This document shows positions 9,189 through 20,214 of a stretch of DNA of 64,000 nt, one piece after another. The stretch is taken from the NCBI GenBank assembly GCA_003550325.1, contig QKWP01000131.1:57160-121159 (forward strand), written 5' to 3'. Position 1 is the first letter of the stretch; the number at the start of each line of letters is the position of its first letter. The DNA comes from Gigaspora rosea. Its lineage: Eukaryota; Glomeromycota; Glomeromycetes; Diversisporales; Gigasporaceae. Below the pieces are notes generated by a model. That model made no database searches and was not told the DNA's origin. It was given only the letters and a program-made list of their open reading frames with translations. Both the position numbers and the translations under genes were made by a program.

Positions 9189-9204
9189 CCGCCAGAAGGC
9201 ACCA
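9189..9204 (-). other. Primer-binding site of the LTR element
   Basis: On the minus strand the 5' LTR ends at 9208, then TTT, then TGGTGCCTTCTGGCGG. TGG at this place pairs with the CCA end of a tRNA; the implied primer ends CCGCCAGAAGGCACCA. I cannot name the tRNA without a tRNA set from the genome. Confidence 0.75.
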
Positions 9205-9207
9205 AAA

Positions 9208-9716
9208 TGTTACAAGCGACTATAGCCTTCTATATAGTACTTGCAACACAGCACACAGCGACAGGGATCTTGTAAGGGTCAGAGAAGATATGAAGCGGTG
9301 TGGAAGTGGAATATTACTTCACTAGAGCGGTTCAGTTTATATTTATTAATTAACAAGAGTATTATTTATTTAGCAAAGATATATTTTATTAATTTAGATA
9401 ATAATATTCAAGAGATACAATTATTTAAGTATTGGAGGGAGGAGAAAGGGAAGTCTGAGTCTAAGCTAAAAGCTTGTGGGTAGAAGGTCAGAAAGCTAGG
9501 GTTTATATATCTTTTTAGAAATACATTCGTGTAAAAGTATAAAAGTATAAAAGTATAGTAATAAAGTATAAAAGTATAAAAGTATAAAAGTATAAAGGTA
9601 TAAAGGTATAAAGGTATAAAGGATCCTTCTATATTATTCTGTGTCTCAACTATGTTACGCTAAACTATTCTTGGAATGTTCTAGATTTTTAATAATGAAA
9701 AACCTATTCTATAACA
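9208..9716 (-). repeat. 5' LTR, 509 bp, complete
   Basis: It runs from TGTTACAAG (9208) to CTATAACA (9716), so its ends are the short inverted repeat TGTTA...TAACA. Its outer 280 bases match the truncated copy at 1-295. It contains the 8-base microsatellite. The U3 promoter would lie toward 9716, but I could not single out a TATA box among the many AT-rich candidates. Confidence 0.92.
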
Positions 9717-9725
9717 GAAGCTTTC

Positions 9726-9820
9726 TTGACAAGTACCTAGCCAAATTCAATAATATAATTCTACGAGCTTATAGAATTAAAATAAAAAATTTATTATCGA
9801 ATTTGAATAGGTGTTGTCAA
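9726..9820. repeat. Palindromic (foldback) repeat 1
   Basis: The left arm TTGACAAGTACCTAGCC... and the right arm ...AATAGGTGTTGTCAA are imperfect inverted copies around an AT-rich centre that holds a second inverted pair (TAATTCTA ... TAGAATTA). It starts nine bases after the LTR edge and resembles the palindromes at 9894/13519 and 13593. Confidence 0.7.
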
Positions 9821-9968
9821 AAAAAATTCATTCAAAGTTAAACGTCCATGAAAGAGAAGCTGCGGCCAAATTTTTTATTTCTCTTTAGACGAGATTTTTC
9901 GACAACCACCTAATCAAATTGAATGAAAATTTTTTTATTTTAATTCTATAAACTCGCAGAATTAAAAT

Positions 9969-9979
9969 AAACAGATTTA
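9969..9979. repeat. Target-site duplication of the LINE, left copy
   Basis: AAACAGATTTA here is repeated exactly at 13479-13489, flanking the LINE on its two sides. The left copy directly precedes the first LINE codon; the right copy follows the A-rich tail. Confidence 0.85.
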
Positions 9980-12900
9980 GTCTGGCTCTTGTCTCAGGAT
10001 ATGAGCAAAGCCTATGATTCAGTAAATATACACTTACTGGAGAAAGCACTCTACAGAATCAAACTTCCACCTCCTATCATTCTTACCATCATTAATCTAT
10101 TAATCCATCGTACAAACCAAGTTATTACCAACCTTGGCCTAACACCTTCTTACATAGTAGAAGATAGTATAGACCAAGGTGAAACCATTACCCCTCTCCT
10201 ATGGCGAATTTACTACAACCCATTAATCAACTACATATACAACAAAATTAATGGCTACACAATTTCTACCACTTACCTCACATCTCTATTTCCACCCAGG
10301 CACAAAATACTACAAACACACACTTCAGTTCTTGCCTACATGGATGACATACTGTGGATCACAAACTCACAAGATCAACTCCAACAAATCATATCCACAG
10401 CAGCTACATTTTATACAATAGCAAATATCAAGGTCAATCCTCAAAAATCCACCCTTATATCCAATACCAAACACACACCAACTTTCGAGTTTCTACACAC
10501 TACCATAACTACATCACCTTTCCACACACCCCTTAAATTTTTGGGTTGCTGGTTTACAGCTACACACAAAAATTCCATCCCTACAAACCTAATAACACAA
10601 GAAATCTTTAACATAACTGACATACTCTATACAAAAAACATTACTGATAAACAAGTTTGCTATATCATCAATAATGTTATCATACCTATCTTTGAATACC
10701 GCATCCACAACATTATGCTCTCTAAACAGTTCTGCCACAAAATACTTTCAAGATATTTAACAATAGCCAAACACAAATCCCAACTACAATCTACTACACC
10801 CAACAGCACAATGCTTAATCACAATATACATGGCATCAAAAATACATGGGACATACAACTTCAACATCACATACAAAATCTCTTTATGCAGCTAAACAGC
10901 AATGACTTAGCAGGCACTACCACACATATCCGTATACAACAATTGCAGAATAACCTATGGTCTACTACCAATATCCTACAACACCCAAAACCATTAGTTG
11001 ATGCCATAAACAAAAACACTACTATCTTTAAAATTATCCAGCTACTACAACACTTACAACTTACATTCACCTCATACACATCCAGACTCTATACTCTAAA
11101 CTATGCCTACACACCTATCAAAACAATTTTACAGCCAAATAAAGAATACATCAATTTTAAAAAACAACTACGCACTAAACAAATTCTATATTTGGAACAA
11201 CTAGCATCGGCTGACAATTCTACTCTTTTGAACTGGCAACACATCTTCCCAAAACTAGAACACCTTCCTACAGGGCGCAAACCCAAATGGTTTACAATAC
11301 TCGAAAACCTCATATTAACTAACCATAATACTAGACACATAAGTCCCACACTTGACCTATCCCAAACAAACTCTTTTGCATTCACAACTGGCCACTACAA
11401 CTCAAAATCCAAACACTGGCTACTCACTCTAAATTACAATAACCAAGAAATAATCATTGGAAAAGCTCGCAAATTCAACTCAACTGATAACACAATTTGT
11501 ATTATATACTGGACCTCAAACTTCAACCCAACAACCACAGACCTTTACCCTACACCTAGCATCGAATGCCAACCTTGCCCAGGATGCATGTCCAACACTA
11601 ACAGAATACAAAATGCCTGCACATTCAATATACCAGCTAATCTTTCTGTTAAATTTCTTGGTAGAAAAACTCAAAACCAAACCAACAAACTTAACCTCCA
11701 CGCTAACTATCTCGACCTCATATACTCTATTGCATTACGCAACCCGACCCACATACTACTACTTCCCCACATTGTACTATCCCAAGACCCAATCTCACAT
11801 ATATTCTATACCAATTCTTCCTCAATCTACCTTCAACAAATTGCACAATCCAACTCCAAGTTAAACAACTTTACATTTTACACAGACGGATCAATAACCA
11901 ATATATCTACCGAAAGGTGCTCCATGAATATCGGATGGCTACAAGTCAATAACAATACTATAACATACACATATTCTTCTCGAATAAAACACTGGCCGTC
12001 TTCTTATTAAGCAGAATTAGTTGCTATCTTATCAGCAATATGCACATGCCCTAGAAACAGTACTATTAACATATTTACAGACTCCCAATCTATTATTTCA
12101 AAATACAACAAAATCACCAAAAACATACCACTTCACAAACAATTCTCTTACTCATACTGGCCTATCTGGCACACCCTTCACAACTTAATACAATCCTACC
12201 AATACCACATCACTCTTTACAAAGTTACGGCCCACAGTAATAATAAATTTAATAACATAGCAGACAGCCTTGCAAAAAACCACAACTCCACCCACTATCT
12301 AGATATCAAACACAACAATATATACAACACATCCTACACTATACAATACAACAAGTATACCTTTGAACAACCTACAAGAAAGTCTATCAAGAATATTTGC
12401 AACAGCCACATTATAGCAATGTGGTCTTCCCAACACCGAATCAGTAATATCATACCAATATCATCTCAAATAGACTGGAATGCTACTTGGCTATACATAA
12501 ACAACAATCACAAAAGAACATACAACTATACCAATTTCCAACTTAGCCATAGTAAATCTCACAAAGTTAAGATACTACTTAACATTCTACCAACACTCAC
12601 CAACTTACATACACTCTATCCCCAACACTTCCCAGATAATAACTGTATCACTTGCAATACCCACGAGCATTCCCTCCATTGGATGCTATGCCCTAACCCG
12701 ACCAAACTAAACAACATCATCCAGCAAACAATCCACAATACCATCTCCTCACTTGATATCCCAACACATGATCTGCTAGATCTCCAACATACATTAACCC
12801 AACACCCCTGTCTATTCTTCAACAACACTACCTCTCTACAAACAAATATATTCTCTACTCTGCAGGGATTTATCCCAACTAACTTGATAACAACTTTTAG

Positions 12901-13272
12901 ACAATACTCATTCTCCCACCAAGAATCAACTACAATAACAATACAACTTCTAACCAAAATCTCTCAACAAACATATGAACAAATTTGGAAGCCATACTGT
13001 TCCAGATTCTCACAATGGAAGAAGGATCACAATATCCCTTCCTACAACTGCAAACCATATAACAAACAACAGCGCACCAGAAACTACCATTCCCAAAACC
13101 GTATACAAACACCCAAACATATAACTGTATATGTGGCCTACCTGACCACCAACATACAGATAACAATACATGCCCACCTCTAGGGCAAGCACTACGTAAA
13201 ATTGATCTCTGGATCAAAGAATGGATCCTCCATAATACACCTACTAACCATATATTACACTATCAAATCTAG
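9980..13272 (+). pseudogene. LINE ORF2 fragment: RT, RNase H, zinc-binding C-terminus
   Basis: The frame opens at the insertion point with VWLLSQDMSKAYDSV (RT motif with catalytic Asp). DQGETITPLLWRI and the YMDD catalytic box (AYMDDILWITNS, about 10336-10370) follow, then a long thumb/connection. RNase H begins FYTDGSITNIS (about 11878), is cut by an in-frame TAA (12008-12010), and continues in the same frame with AELVAILSA and FTDSQS. A zinc motif CITCNTHEHSLHWMLCP lies at about 12640-12695. The last part (NCICGLPDHQH ... CPPLGQALRK) is in another frame from about 13120, ending at TAG 13270-13272. So there is one nonsense change and one frameshift. This RNase H-bearing layout recalls I/Tad-type LINEs; clade assignment is inference. 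Confidence 0.85.
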
Positions 13273-13478
13273 GCGAGTTTTAACCACTCTAGTAGGTTTA
13301 GGTTGCAGATAAATGTATATTCCTAATATATGTAGTCTGAGCTCCACTCTTGTAATACAATTTTGTTATTGGAATAATTTCTTGTAACTTATTTCAGAGA
13401 TTCTCATAGAGGAATCTTCTACAAATTCAATAAAGATAAGAGCAAACCTCACCTTAACTACAAAAAAAAATAAATAAA
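9980..13478 (+). mobile_element. 5'-truncated LINE (RT, RNase H, zinc finger)
   Basis: The element starts abruptly inside the RT domain, ends in an A-rich tail (13461-13480) and is bounded by an 11-base duplication. These are hallmarks of target-primed reverse transcription with 5' truncation. No ORF1 or endonuclease is present, as expected. The coding strand is strongly A/C-rich and poor in G, unlike the LINE at 51770-57620, so the two come from different lineages. Confidence 0.9.
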
Positions 13479-13592
13479 AAACAGATTTATTCAATTTGGT
13501 TAGGTGGTTATTGAGAAATCATTAAGTTTGAAAAAAGAAAATTTTCCCGATTTTCTCTTAAGATATTCCAATTTTTTAAAACTTCAAGCGAA

Positions 13593-13708
13593 ATTTCTCG
13601 ATAACTACCAAATCAAATTTGATAATTTTTTTTATTTTGATTCTACAAGATTATAGAATTAAATAAAAAAAAATTTCATTGAATTTAATTAGGAGGTTAT
13701 TGAGAAAC
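13593..13708. repeat. Palindromic (foldback) repeat 3
   Basis: Arms ATTTCTCGATAACTACCAAA and its imperfect complement ending GGAGGTTATTGAGAAAC surround an AT-rich centre. The arms match those of palindromes 1 and 2, so three related palindromes lie in series with spacers of about 70 bases. Confidence 0.7.
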
Positions 13709-13850
13709 CTTCGCTAGAAGTTAAAAAAAAATTAAACGATCCTCAATTAATACTGTAATTTTATTGGCCAATTTTTTTCGATCAATCACGTGTCCGTACT
13801 TTTTTACTGGGTACGCTGGGTAGTTGCCTTACACAACCTACGTTGCTCAC

Positions 13851-14216
13851 CCACAAAAAATTTTCCAGTCATGTGACTTTTTGTGGCGCAAACTAGGCGC
13901 AAACCAATTGAATTTTAGGATCAGGTGTAACGTAAAAATTGCGCTTTTTATGCTTTTTCATAAAAAATCACTAATAACTCCGAAGTTTGTCTATTAAATC
14001 GTCTACTGCGCATTAACAAAAAAAATTCCTTGCAAAATTTTGGTATCAGTAGCACTCTAACCAAGCATCTAACCCAAACCCTAACCACTCGATTTATTAC
14101 TTTAATTCTTTCACTTTATTCAATTGTTTTGATTGTTTTGATTTTCACGTTACACCTGATCTCAAATTTTATTGGTTTGTGCCACAAAAGTCACATGATT
14201 GGAAAATTTTTTGTGG
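13851..14216. mobile_element. MITE-like element with long inverted repeats
   Basis: The left arm 13851-13940 (CCACAAAAAATTTTCC, TCATGTGACTTTTTGTGG, GATCAGGTGTAACGT) and right arm 14141-14216 are inverted copies; the left arm has an extra stretch with GGCGCAAA. About 200 bases without an ORF lie between. This is the shape of a nonautonomous DNA transposon. No clear target duplication was found, so the exact ends are uncertain. Confidence 0.7.
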
Positions 14217-14497
14217 TTTTGCTATCGTCGCCTAGCACGGCCTCGTGTAAGTTGTCTTTTACAATTATCTTGATTTTTTATCATGCAAATGTACTTTCAT
14301 TTATAATTGAAAAATATCGAGCATGTCAAAATTTATATAAATCTAACTAGTGTACGACCTGTGCCTCTGGCATGTATAACTATAAAATTACTATATGTTG
14401 TATAATTTGTAATTTATTTATTTAAAAATAAAAAAAAATTAAAATAAAAATACTATTAGATAGAGCTTATTAAAAATTCATTGAATAGTGTATCCTT

Positions 14498-14575
14498 TAC
14501 CAGGTGCGGAGTATGAAATACGAAGTATATACCAGGAGAGTATGAAATACGAAGTATATGGTTTACAGGCAAGTT
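14498..14575. repeat. Dispersed repeat, copy 1 (TACCAGG...ACGAAGTA)
   Basis: TACCAGGTGCGGAGTATG and a second partial unit TACCAGGAGAGTATG are followed by AAATACGAAGTATATGG and TTTACAGGCAAGTTAG. The core GTACGAAGTAC is palindromic in better-kept copies. Confidence 0.65.
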
Positions 14576-14727
14576 AGATGACTTCCGCAATCTTTGGCAT
14601 CTGATTGGATAAAAATCCTTGTGACTTTTTGTAACACCCCAAACAATACTAAAAAAGTTCTCAAAAGAAATTGCAAATCTAATTGGTAAAAAAAAAAATT
14701 CTTAACCGTAATATTGATGTTGCAATG

Positions 14728-14785
14728 AAGTGTATACCAGGAACGTAGTACAAAGTACGAAGTGTACGGTTTACTGAAGAGTTAA
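14728..14785. repeat. Dispersed repeat, copy 2
   Basis: TATACCAGGAACGTAGTAC, then AAAGTACGAAGTGTACGG and TTTACTGAAGAGTTA, match copies 1 and 3. Confidence 0.65.
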
Positions 14786-15357
14786 ATGGTGAAACTTGTG
14801 ACTTTAGATTTCTTATATTAGTTCATGTGTCTATGTTGATATGCGTATGTACTGTACGTACGTAAGTAATTCGGTTATATTTCTATAGAGCGATGGGTTT
14901 AATTTTTTTTGACCGGTCATTGATTAAACACAAAAAAGTAAATAATACAAACAATATAACTCTGTTAGTATTATTAATAGTTCTCTTGTGTGCTGTACGG
15001 GAGTGTAATTCTCAGTATCTGATTGAAAAAAATATTGTGTGTGACCAGCACTTTTGAGAGGTGCCTAGAATTAATGTCCAAAGAAACTAGTAGGTTGATC
15101 CATTCTGGACCTTGCCGAGCGTACTATGTCTTTGATTAGTTTTTTTCAGCTATATAGTGTAATATGAATAACAAACTACATATCAAGCCTTGAGTCCGGT
15201 GATACTATTGTAATGTTTCTGCGCCACAATATCGCGATATTAATTTATTCTACTCCTGCCTTATGATCATCATTTTTCCTTATATTATTATTAAATTGAT
15301 CATACCTCTAATCTTATTACTAACTATAGTTATCCCGTTTTCCTTATTTGTTCTATG

Positions 15358-15452
15358 GATATATACCAGGAATGTAGTACGATGTACGTAAAGTATACCA
15401 GGAACAGAGTACGAAGTACGTAGAGTATGGTTTACAGGCAAGTTAAGTAAAG
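15358..15452. repeat. Dispersed repeat, copy 3 (two tandem units)
   Basis: Two units begin ATACCAGGAATGTAGTACG and TATACCAGGAACAGAGTACG; the second continues into GTATGGTTTACAGGCAAGTT, as in copy 1. Confidence 0.65.
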
Positions 15453-15923
15453 TTCACAATTCTAGGCTTCTGATTTGGATGATCATTCCTTGATTTTGTA
15501 TGCATGCGTGCTGATGTTTTGTGCTTTTGAATTTACGGTAGGAATCATTATTTAAAAAATTCTATAATATTATCTTATGTGTTTACAATATTGATTTTCT
15601 TTATATGTACATTGACTTGACTATTTATCATCATGCTTTCTTGGCTTATTGTACTTATATGTTAATATTATAGCTTGTTTACTCAGAATTCTGTTTAGAT
15701 TATCGATTTATGTATTGAGTCACTCAAGATTTTGTTTATATTGTTTGCCAACTATATAAAATTGTGCAGATTTACGTAATCATTTTTAACAATTACGCTT
15801 GTTGCATATTCGATTATTATTTTTTTTTGCAAATATCAGGTATCTACATCGTCATTGCCTGAATTTGACACTGAACATATGCACTTTAACTCAATTGCGA
15901 ATCAAAATTTGACTACCGTAAAT

Positions 15924-16310
15924 GGGCTGTGGACTAGGAAAACCCGTCTTTGAAGGGGGTTTCCATTTTGAGAAAATGGCGATTATTTGTTGTGAAACCT
16001 AAATTTTACCTCTTGATTTTTTGTTTATTTTTAAATATCGATTACTGAATAAACAATGTCATATGATTATGAAACACTGATTGACCAATCTAATTTAATT
16101 GAGTCGTCAATCTTTGGTTGTAAATCTATTTTTAGAGCACGATCGTTAAAAAATTGGTTTAACATTCAAGTTAAAAAATCACGATAATTTATTATATCAG
16201 CATAGGGTAAAAAGTAAAATACTTGTGGATAGAAACCAGCGCTTTAATTTGAATCAAAGTCTCAAAATTGTTAAAAAGTGTCAAAGGCGGGTTTTCCTAG
16301 TCCACAACCC
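15924..16310. mobile_element. MITE-like element, 387 bp
   Basis: The left end GGGCTGTGGACTAGGAAAAC and right end GTTTTCCTAGTCCACAACCC are inverted repeats of about 28 bases with few mismatches. Both flanks carry AAAT, a possible 4-base target duplication. The interior has no ORF. Superfamily unknown. Confidence 0.7.
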
Positions 16311-17317
16311 AAATAGCCAACCAGAATATCCGGATGGTTGCAATAATTAGATCATGTATATATTATCAGAATCTAATAGGCGTTTAGGAAAAATTATGTT
16401 AGATAATTCTATCTATACATAATATCTAGCATCATAGTGTACTAATTTCCCCGCTCCTGGTTTTGCGCAACTGCGTTGCGCAGCTACTTATTTTGTATCT
16501 ATAAATTATATTATTAAGAAGATAAAATTTAAAAAATAAAAGAAAAATTTGATATTTTTAAGCTATTTGTACTATTATCATTTATTGCCAAATGCATAAC
16601 GTTTTTTTGTATTGATATTTTTTTATGTTTTTTTTTAAACTAAAATAATTGAGAAATGAAGTTAATAAAGCACTTTGTATAAAGAAAAAGCAAGGAATAC
16701 TAAATATATAAATATTATAAATAAAAGATTGTATTAATAATATTAGTAAAAAAAAATAAAATATATAACTTTCAAATGCTTTTTGTTAAAGTTATATTTG
16801 ATTGGTTGAATCATCAAGTAGTCTATGTAGCCTATATTATATTCAATTTAGGAATATAAATGAAAATTCAGTTTCCAACTTATGTCATTAATTGACTAAT
16901 TTCATTAGTAAAATTGAGATTAGTATATTTATTCTTTATAATCTTAATTTTATTTAACAATTTAAAATATTTTATTTATGAAGAAAAGAGTTTATAGAAC
17001 AACTTAACGAACTTAATAATTTATTCAATGCAAAGAAAAGATTTTAAGCAATTTTTTAACGAATGTAATAGTTTATTTAGCATGCTTTTTTCTTTTTTTT
17101 CACATTAATGAATTAACATTAAGGATTATAATATTAGGTAAAAAATTTTTTGCTTATAAAAATAAATAATAAATTTTTGCAAACATGATTATTGGGATGA
17201 CGGCTACTGCTGTAAGGCAATTTTACTTTTACATATTCATGACACTAATTCTGCTTTCATATTTTTTTTATTATGCAGATCAAAAAACTATTTAATAATA
17301 ACAAAATGTAAATAATA
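16311..17317. other. No feature seen
   Basis: AT-rich noncoding sequence with homopolymer runs. I see no ORF, RNA gene or repeat worth naming. Confidence 0.6.
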
Positions 17318-17765
17318 AACCTTTCGCTCAAATTACTTAATGAACCTTTGCTCAAATTATTTTTTTATTTACTGAACCTTCGCTCAGATTACTTGATGAA
17401 ACTTTGCTCAAATTACTTATTAAACCTTTGCTTAAATTATTCTTTTATATAATTTGCTGAACCTTTGCTCAAATTACTTACTGAACCTTCACCCTTTGCT
17501 TAAATTATTTTTTATATAATTTGCTAAACCTTTGATCAAATTACTTACTGAACCTTCACTTAAAATATTTTTATATATAGCTTATTAAACTTTTGCTCAA
17601 ATTACTTACTAAACCTTTGCTCAAATTATTCTTTTATATAACTTACGAAACCTTCGCTTAACTTATTTTTTTATATTATTTACTAAACCTTTGCTTAAAT
17701 TATTTTTTTATATAATTTATTAAACTTTTGCTTAAATTATTTTTTATAAAATTATTAAATTTTTG
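17318..17765. repeat. Degenerate minisatellite
   Basis: About a dozen imperfect copies of AACCTTTGCTCAAATTACTT occur, separated by T-rich spacers that vary in length (about 25-60 bases per period). Copies differ by small changes such as TTCGCTCAG, so the array is old or unequally spaced. Confidence 0.8.
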
Positions 17766-20127
17766 CATAGATTTTTTTTATATAGAGTTATCTTATATAT
17801 TAATATGCCTCCAAAGAGAACTCCAAGCAAACTACTAAAGATCAAAAACTTATGATGCTGATGTTTTATAATCATGAAAAAGTCACTAGATTTAATTGAT
17901 CTTTCACGTATAATAAAATATCGATCAGTTCTATGACTTGTATTAATTAAATAATTCGTCAATTTTTTTTATTCTGAACTTTAGTAATAGCCTTATTGCG
18001 AGTATTGTGTTTAAAAGAATATTTGTTTAATTTGACATTATCTATGTGAAATTTTAGGGCTGTTAAGCATACAACAATATTAGAAGCAACAATTAATATT
18101 TGGTTTTCGTTGTTTATTTTTTTTTAAAATTACCGATTTGATTGGCCAGAAGCATATGACAATTACATTATTCCGTTCTCCAGAGCACCCGTTGTGATGC
18201 ATTGAAAAACTCTAAATCACGTACGTACGCACATGATGTATAAATGATATTTTAAACAGTGATCTATATTATTTGTCATACCTGGTACTTTGCGAACGGA
18301 ATAAATTGTTACGGTATTAAATATGTATTATGTAAAACGTATAAAAAATTTTTTTTATCAAGTTGTAACGACCAGGTGACACGGGCCACATTTGGGACAT
18401 TATCCCTTGGACTTTAGCGAACGGAATAGATTGTATGCGGTATCTGGTATTTAAATATGTATGTATACGGTTTCCACATTTGGGACTTGATCGCCTGTAC
18501 TTTCGGCATATGTGTAACATAATATGCAGCGTATTAAATCAGAATGCGTGTTTATCTTATACGGTTTATCACCTTAATATATAGCAAAAAATTGCAAAAA
18601 AGGGCTATTTTAACATGTAACATCCCATATGACTCACGTTTCATAGCTAATTTTGGTGCAGGATAGACTTATTAGTTTAGAACTGAATGAACATTACAAT
18701 ATTGATATATATCGTGCTTAACACAGTCGAACTGTATATTGGTTAAAAGCAAGTTTCATTAAACGAAAAAATATAGTATTTCATTTTTTTGAGCCCTTAT
18801 ATGTAATTTCCCCTATTATTTATAAATGGATTACTTTTTAGTAAACGGATTGTTTTTTCACAACCTTCGCAAATCGTCTTGAAAAAACGAGAATACTTAT
18901 AAAATTTTGCTTATAAGACCTTCGGCAATAATTGGATGAACTGATGGAAAACTTGTCTGTTAATACGAACTTTACATCCCCGTGTTGTATCTTTGCATCT
19001 ACTACTTGTTGTTGGCGGGATATCTGATATAACAGTATTATATACTAAATTTATCTTGACCGACGAATTCAAATACTTGTTGCATGTTGCAAATTAGTTT
19101 GTAAAAATACAAATGTACCCCTAAAATTTTTGGTTTACTTAAATAAATAAATCTCTTAAAAGTGCGAAATAAAGATATGAGCAACTCACTCACTATTTAA
19201 GCCTGGAATTACATGAAAAGGTTGATTTTCTAATATGTTTAAACACTCATCTTACGTAAGTTTCCAATCTTCAATAAAAAGACTCATGATCTAGAAAATG
19301 GTTACAGTACGATTTCTCAAAAGTTATTTCCCCTATTCGACAACACACTAAAAATATCTCTGAAATTAATCGAATGCTAATCTTAACCTATATGATGTCG
19401 GATATGTGGCCTGTAGAAGAACTAACTTTCTGAGAATTGGCGATTACACTGGAAATAGTACATTAATGATTCTATATTTATTATTTGTTTCATAAATTCG
19501 AACGTTAGGCTATTATTATTTCGCTTCTTATTTATATCAATATGAAGTCATGTTACCATTATTGAATTTGTTATTGCAATATAATAAGTTTAATTAATAA
19601 TGACAATTGCATTAAAATCGACCAAGGTTATTTTTTCGATTGATAGATTAAAAAATAACACGTATCGGTTAAGAATCGCAAATTTTGCTTTTTTCTCTAT
19701 TATTTGGACTTAATTTTCACCGCTCTGCTCCGGAAATCATACTATTCCATTTTTATCCCACATGAAATTATATTTTTTTTCACTGTCTATAGCTATTGTA
19801 CTGTTCTAAAATTTTATTCTTATCCGTATTTCCCTTTTCGTATTTTATTATTTCTATTCATATGATTTCTTTTACCATATAAGTTATCTAAACTAATACT
19901 GAAGTCTTTTTATATCTTATGCCGACGCGAATACCAAATTGTAAACATCAGTTAAATCATTTTCGGACGTAACCTGTTACACTTAGATTTTATCTCAATA
20001 CAAACTTAGGCCTTTTGCTGTCGTTGTCTTGAAACATGGATGTCAGAGGCTTTGTCCGACAGAGATATTCGTTATGTTATTAGGAAGCATCTGATTCTTG
20101 TTGAGAAGAGATCCTTTTACAGGAATT
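17766..20127. other. Gene-poor region with small local duplications
   Basis: No convincing gene. At 17806 a short start MPPKRTPSK and then frame-shifted residues could be the front of a decayed transposase, but this is too weak to call. At about 18287-18490 motifs GCGAACGGAATA and CCACATTTGGGAC each occur twice about 100-125 bases apart, a small diverged tandem duplication. The rest holds nothing I can name. Confidence 0.5.
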
Positions 20128-20214
20128 CTTTATAGTCCAATCGTGAAGATACCAAAGGCGGGTGATCAAAAAACATTCAATTATTATAAAAATTCTATTA
20201 ATTTGACAAAGAGT
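20128..20214 (+). pseudogene. LINE reverse transcriptase relic
   Basis: A short open stretch reads LYSPIVKIPKAGDQ followed by a decayed NYRPISL-like stretch (NYYKNSINLT). This is the conserved IPK.GD...NYRPISL block of non-LTR RTs. Stops and frame loss follow at once. No other part of the LINE is clearly kept, so this is a small old fragment. Confidence 0.55.

Larger units (their letters stand above)
8778..9207 (-). other. 5' leader of the LTR element
   Basis: No gene. It holds the primer-binding site next to the LTR and a two-copy tandem repeat (8954-9006 and 9026-9078, period 72) containing GAGGCTTCAAGTATGCCC. Such leaders carry packaging and dimerisation signals in retroelements; that role here is inference. 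Confidence 0.8.
1..9716 (-). mobile_element. Ty3/gypsy-type LTR retrotransposon, nearly complete
   Basis: Read on the minus strand the order is 5' LTR (9208-9716), primer-binding site, leader, Gag-protease, Cys-rich segment, RT-RNase H, integrase, accessory ORF, polypurine tract, and 3' LTR (295 to beyond the window start). Protease before RT and integrase after RNase H is the Ty3/gypsy order. The two LTR copies differ only by a few substitutions and by copy number of an 8-base repeat, so the insertion should be young. Even so, the Gag-Pol region has one in-frame TGA and several frame changes. The left outer edge is outside the window, so the target duplication cannot be checked. Confidence 0.93.
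9894..13519. repeat. Palindromic repeat 2, split by a LINE insertion
   Basis: The left arm (9894-9924, with CGACAACCACCTAATCAAAT) and the right arm (13490-13519, ATTCAATTTGGTTAGGTGG...) are inverted copies of each other, now 3.5 kb apart. Removing 9980-13478 and one target copy rebuilds a palindrome of about 125 bases like those at 9726 and 13593. The interruption is explained by the LINE. Confidence 0.7.
14217..15923. other. Gene-poor region with a dispersed short repeat
   Basis: No gene is visible. The sequence is AT-rich with stops in every frame. The only structure is the repeat family described at 14498-14575, 14728-14785 and 15358-15452. Confidence 0.7.

Noticed and set aside
14078-14098. 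Telomere-like CCCTAA repeat
   Set aside because: Only one or two imperfect units (AACCCAAACCCTAACC) inside a MITE-like element; too short for an interstitial telomere.
14030-14350. 106-codon ORF
   Set aside because: It overlaps the right arm of the inverted-repeat element and has no protein-like features beyond hydrophobic bias from T-rich DNA.
17744-18520. Two minus-strand ORFs of 67-72 codons
   Set aside because: AT-rich chance ORFs, no recognisable motif, one overlapping the end of a minisatellite.
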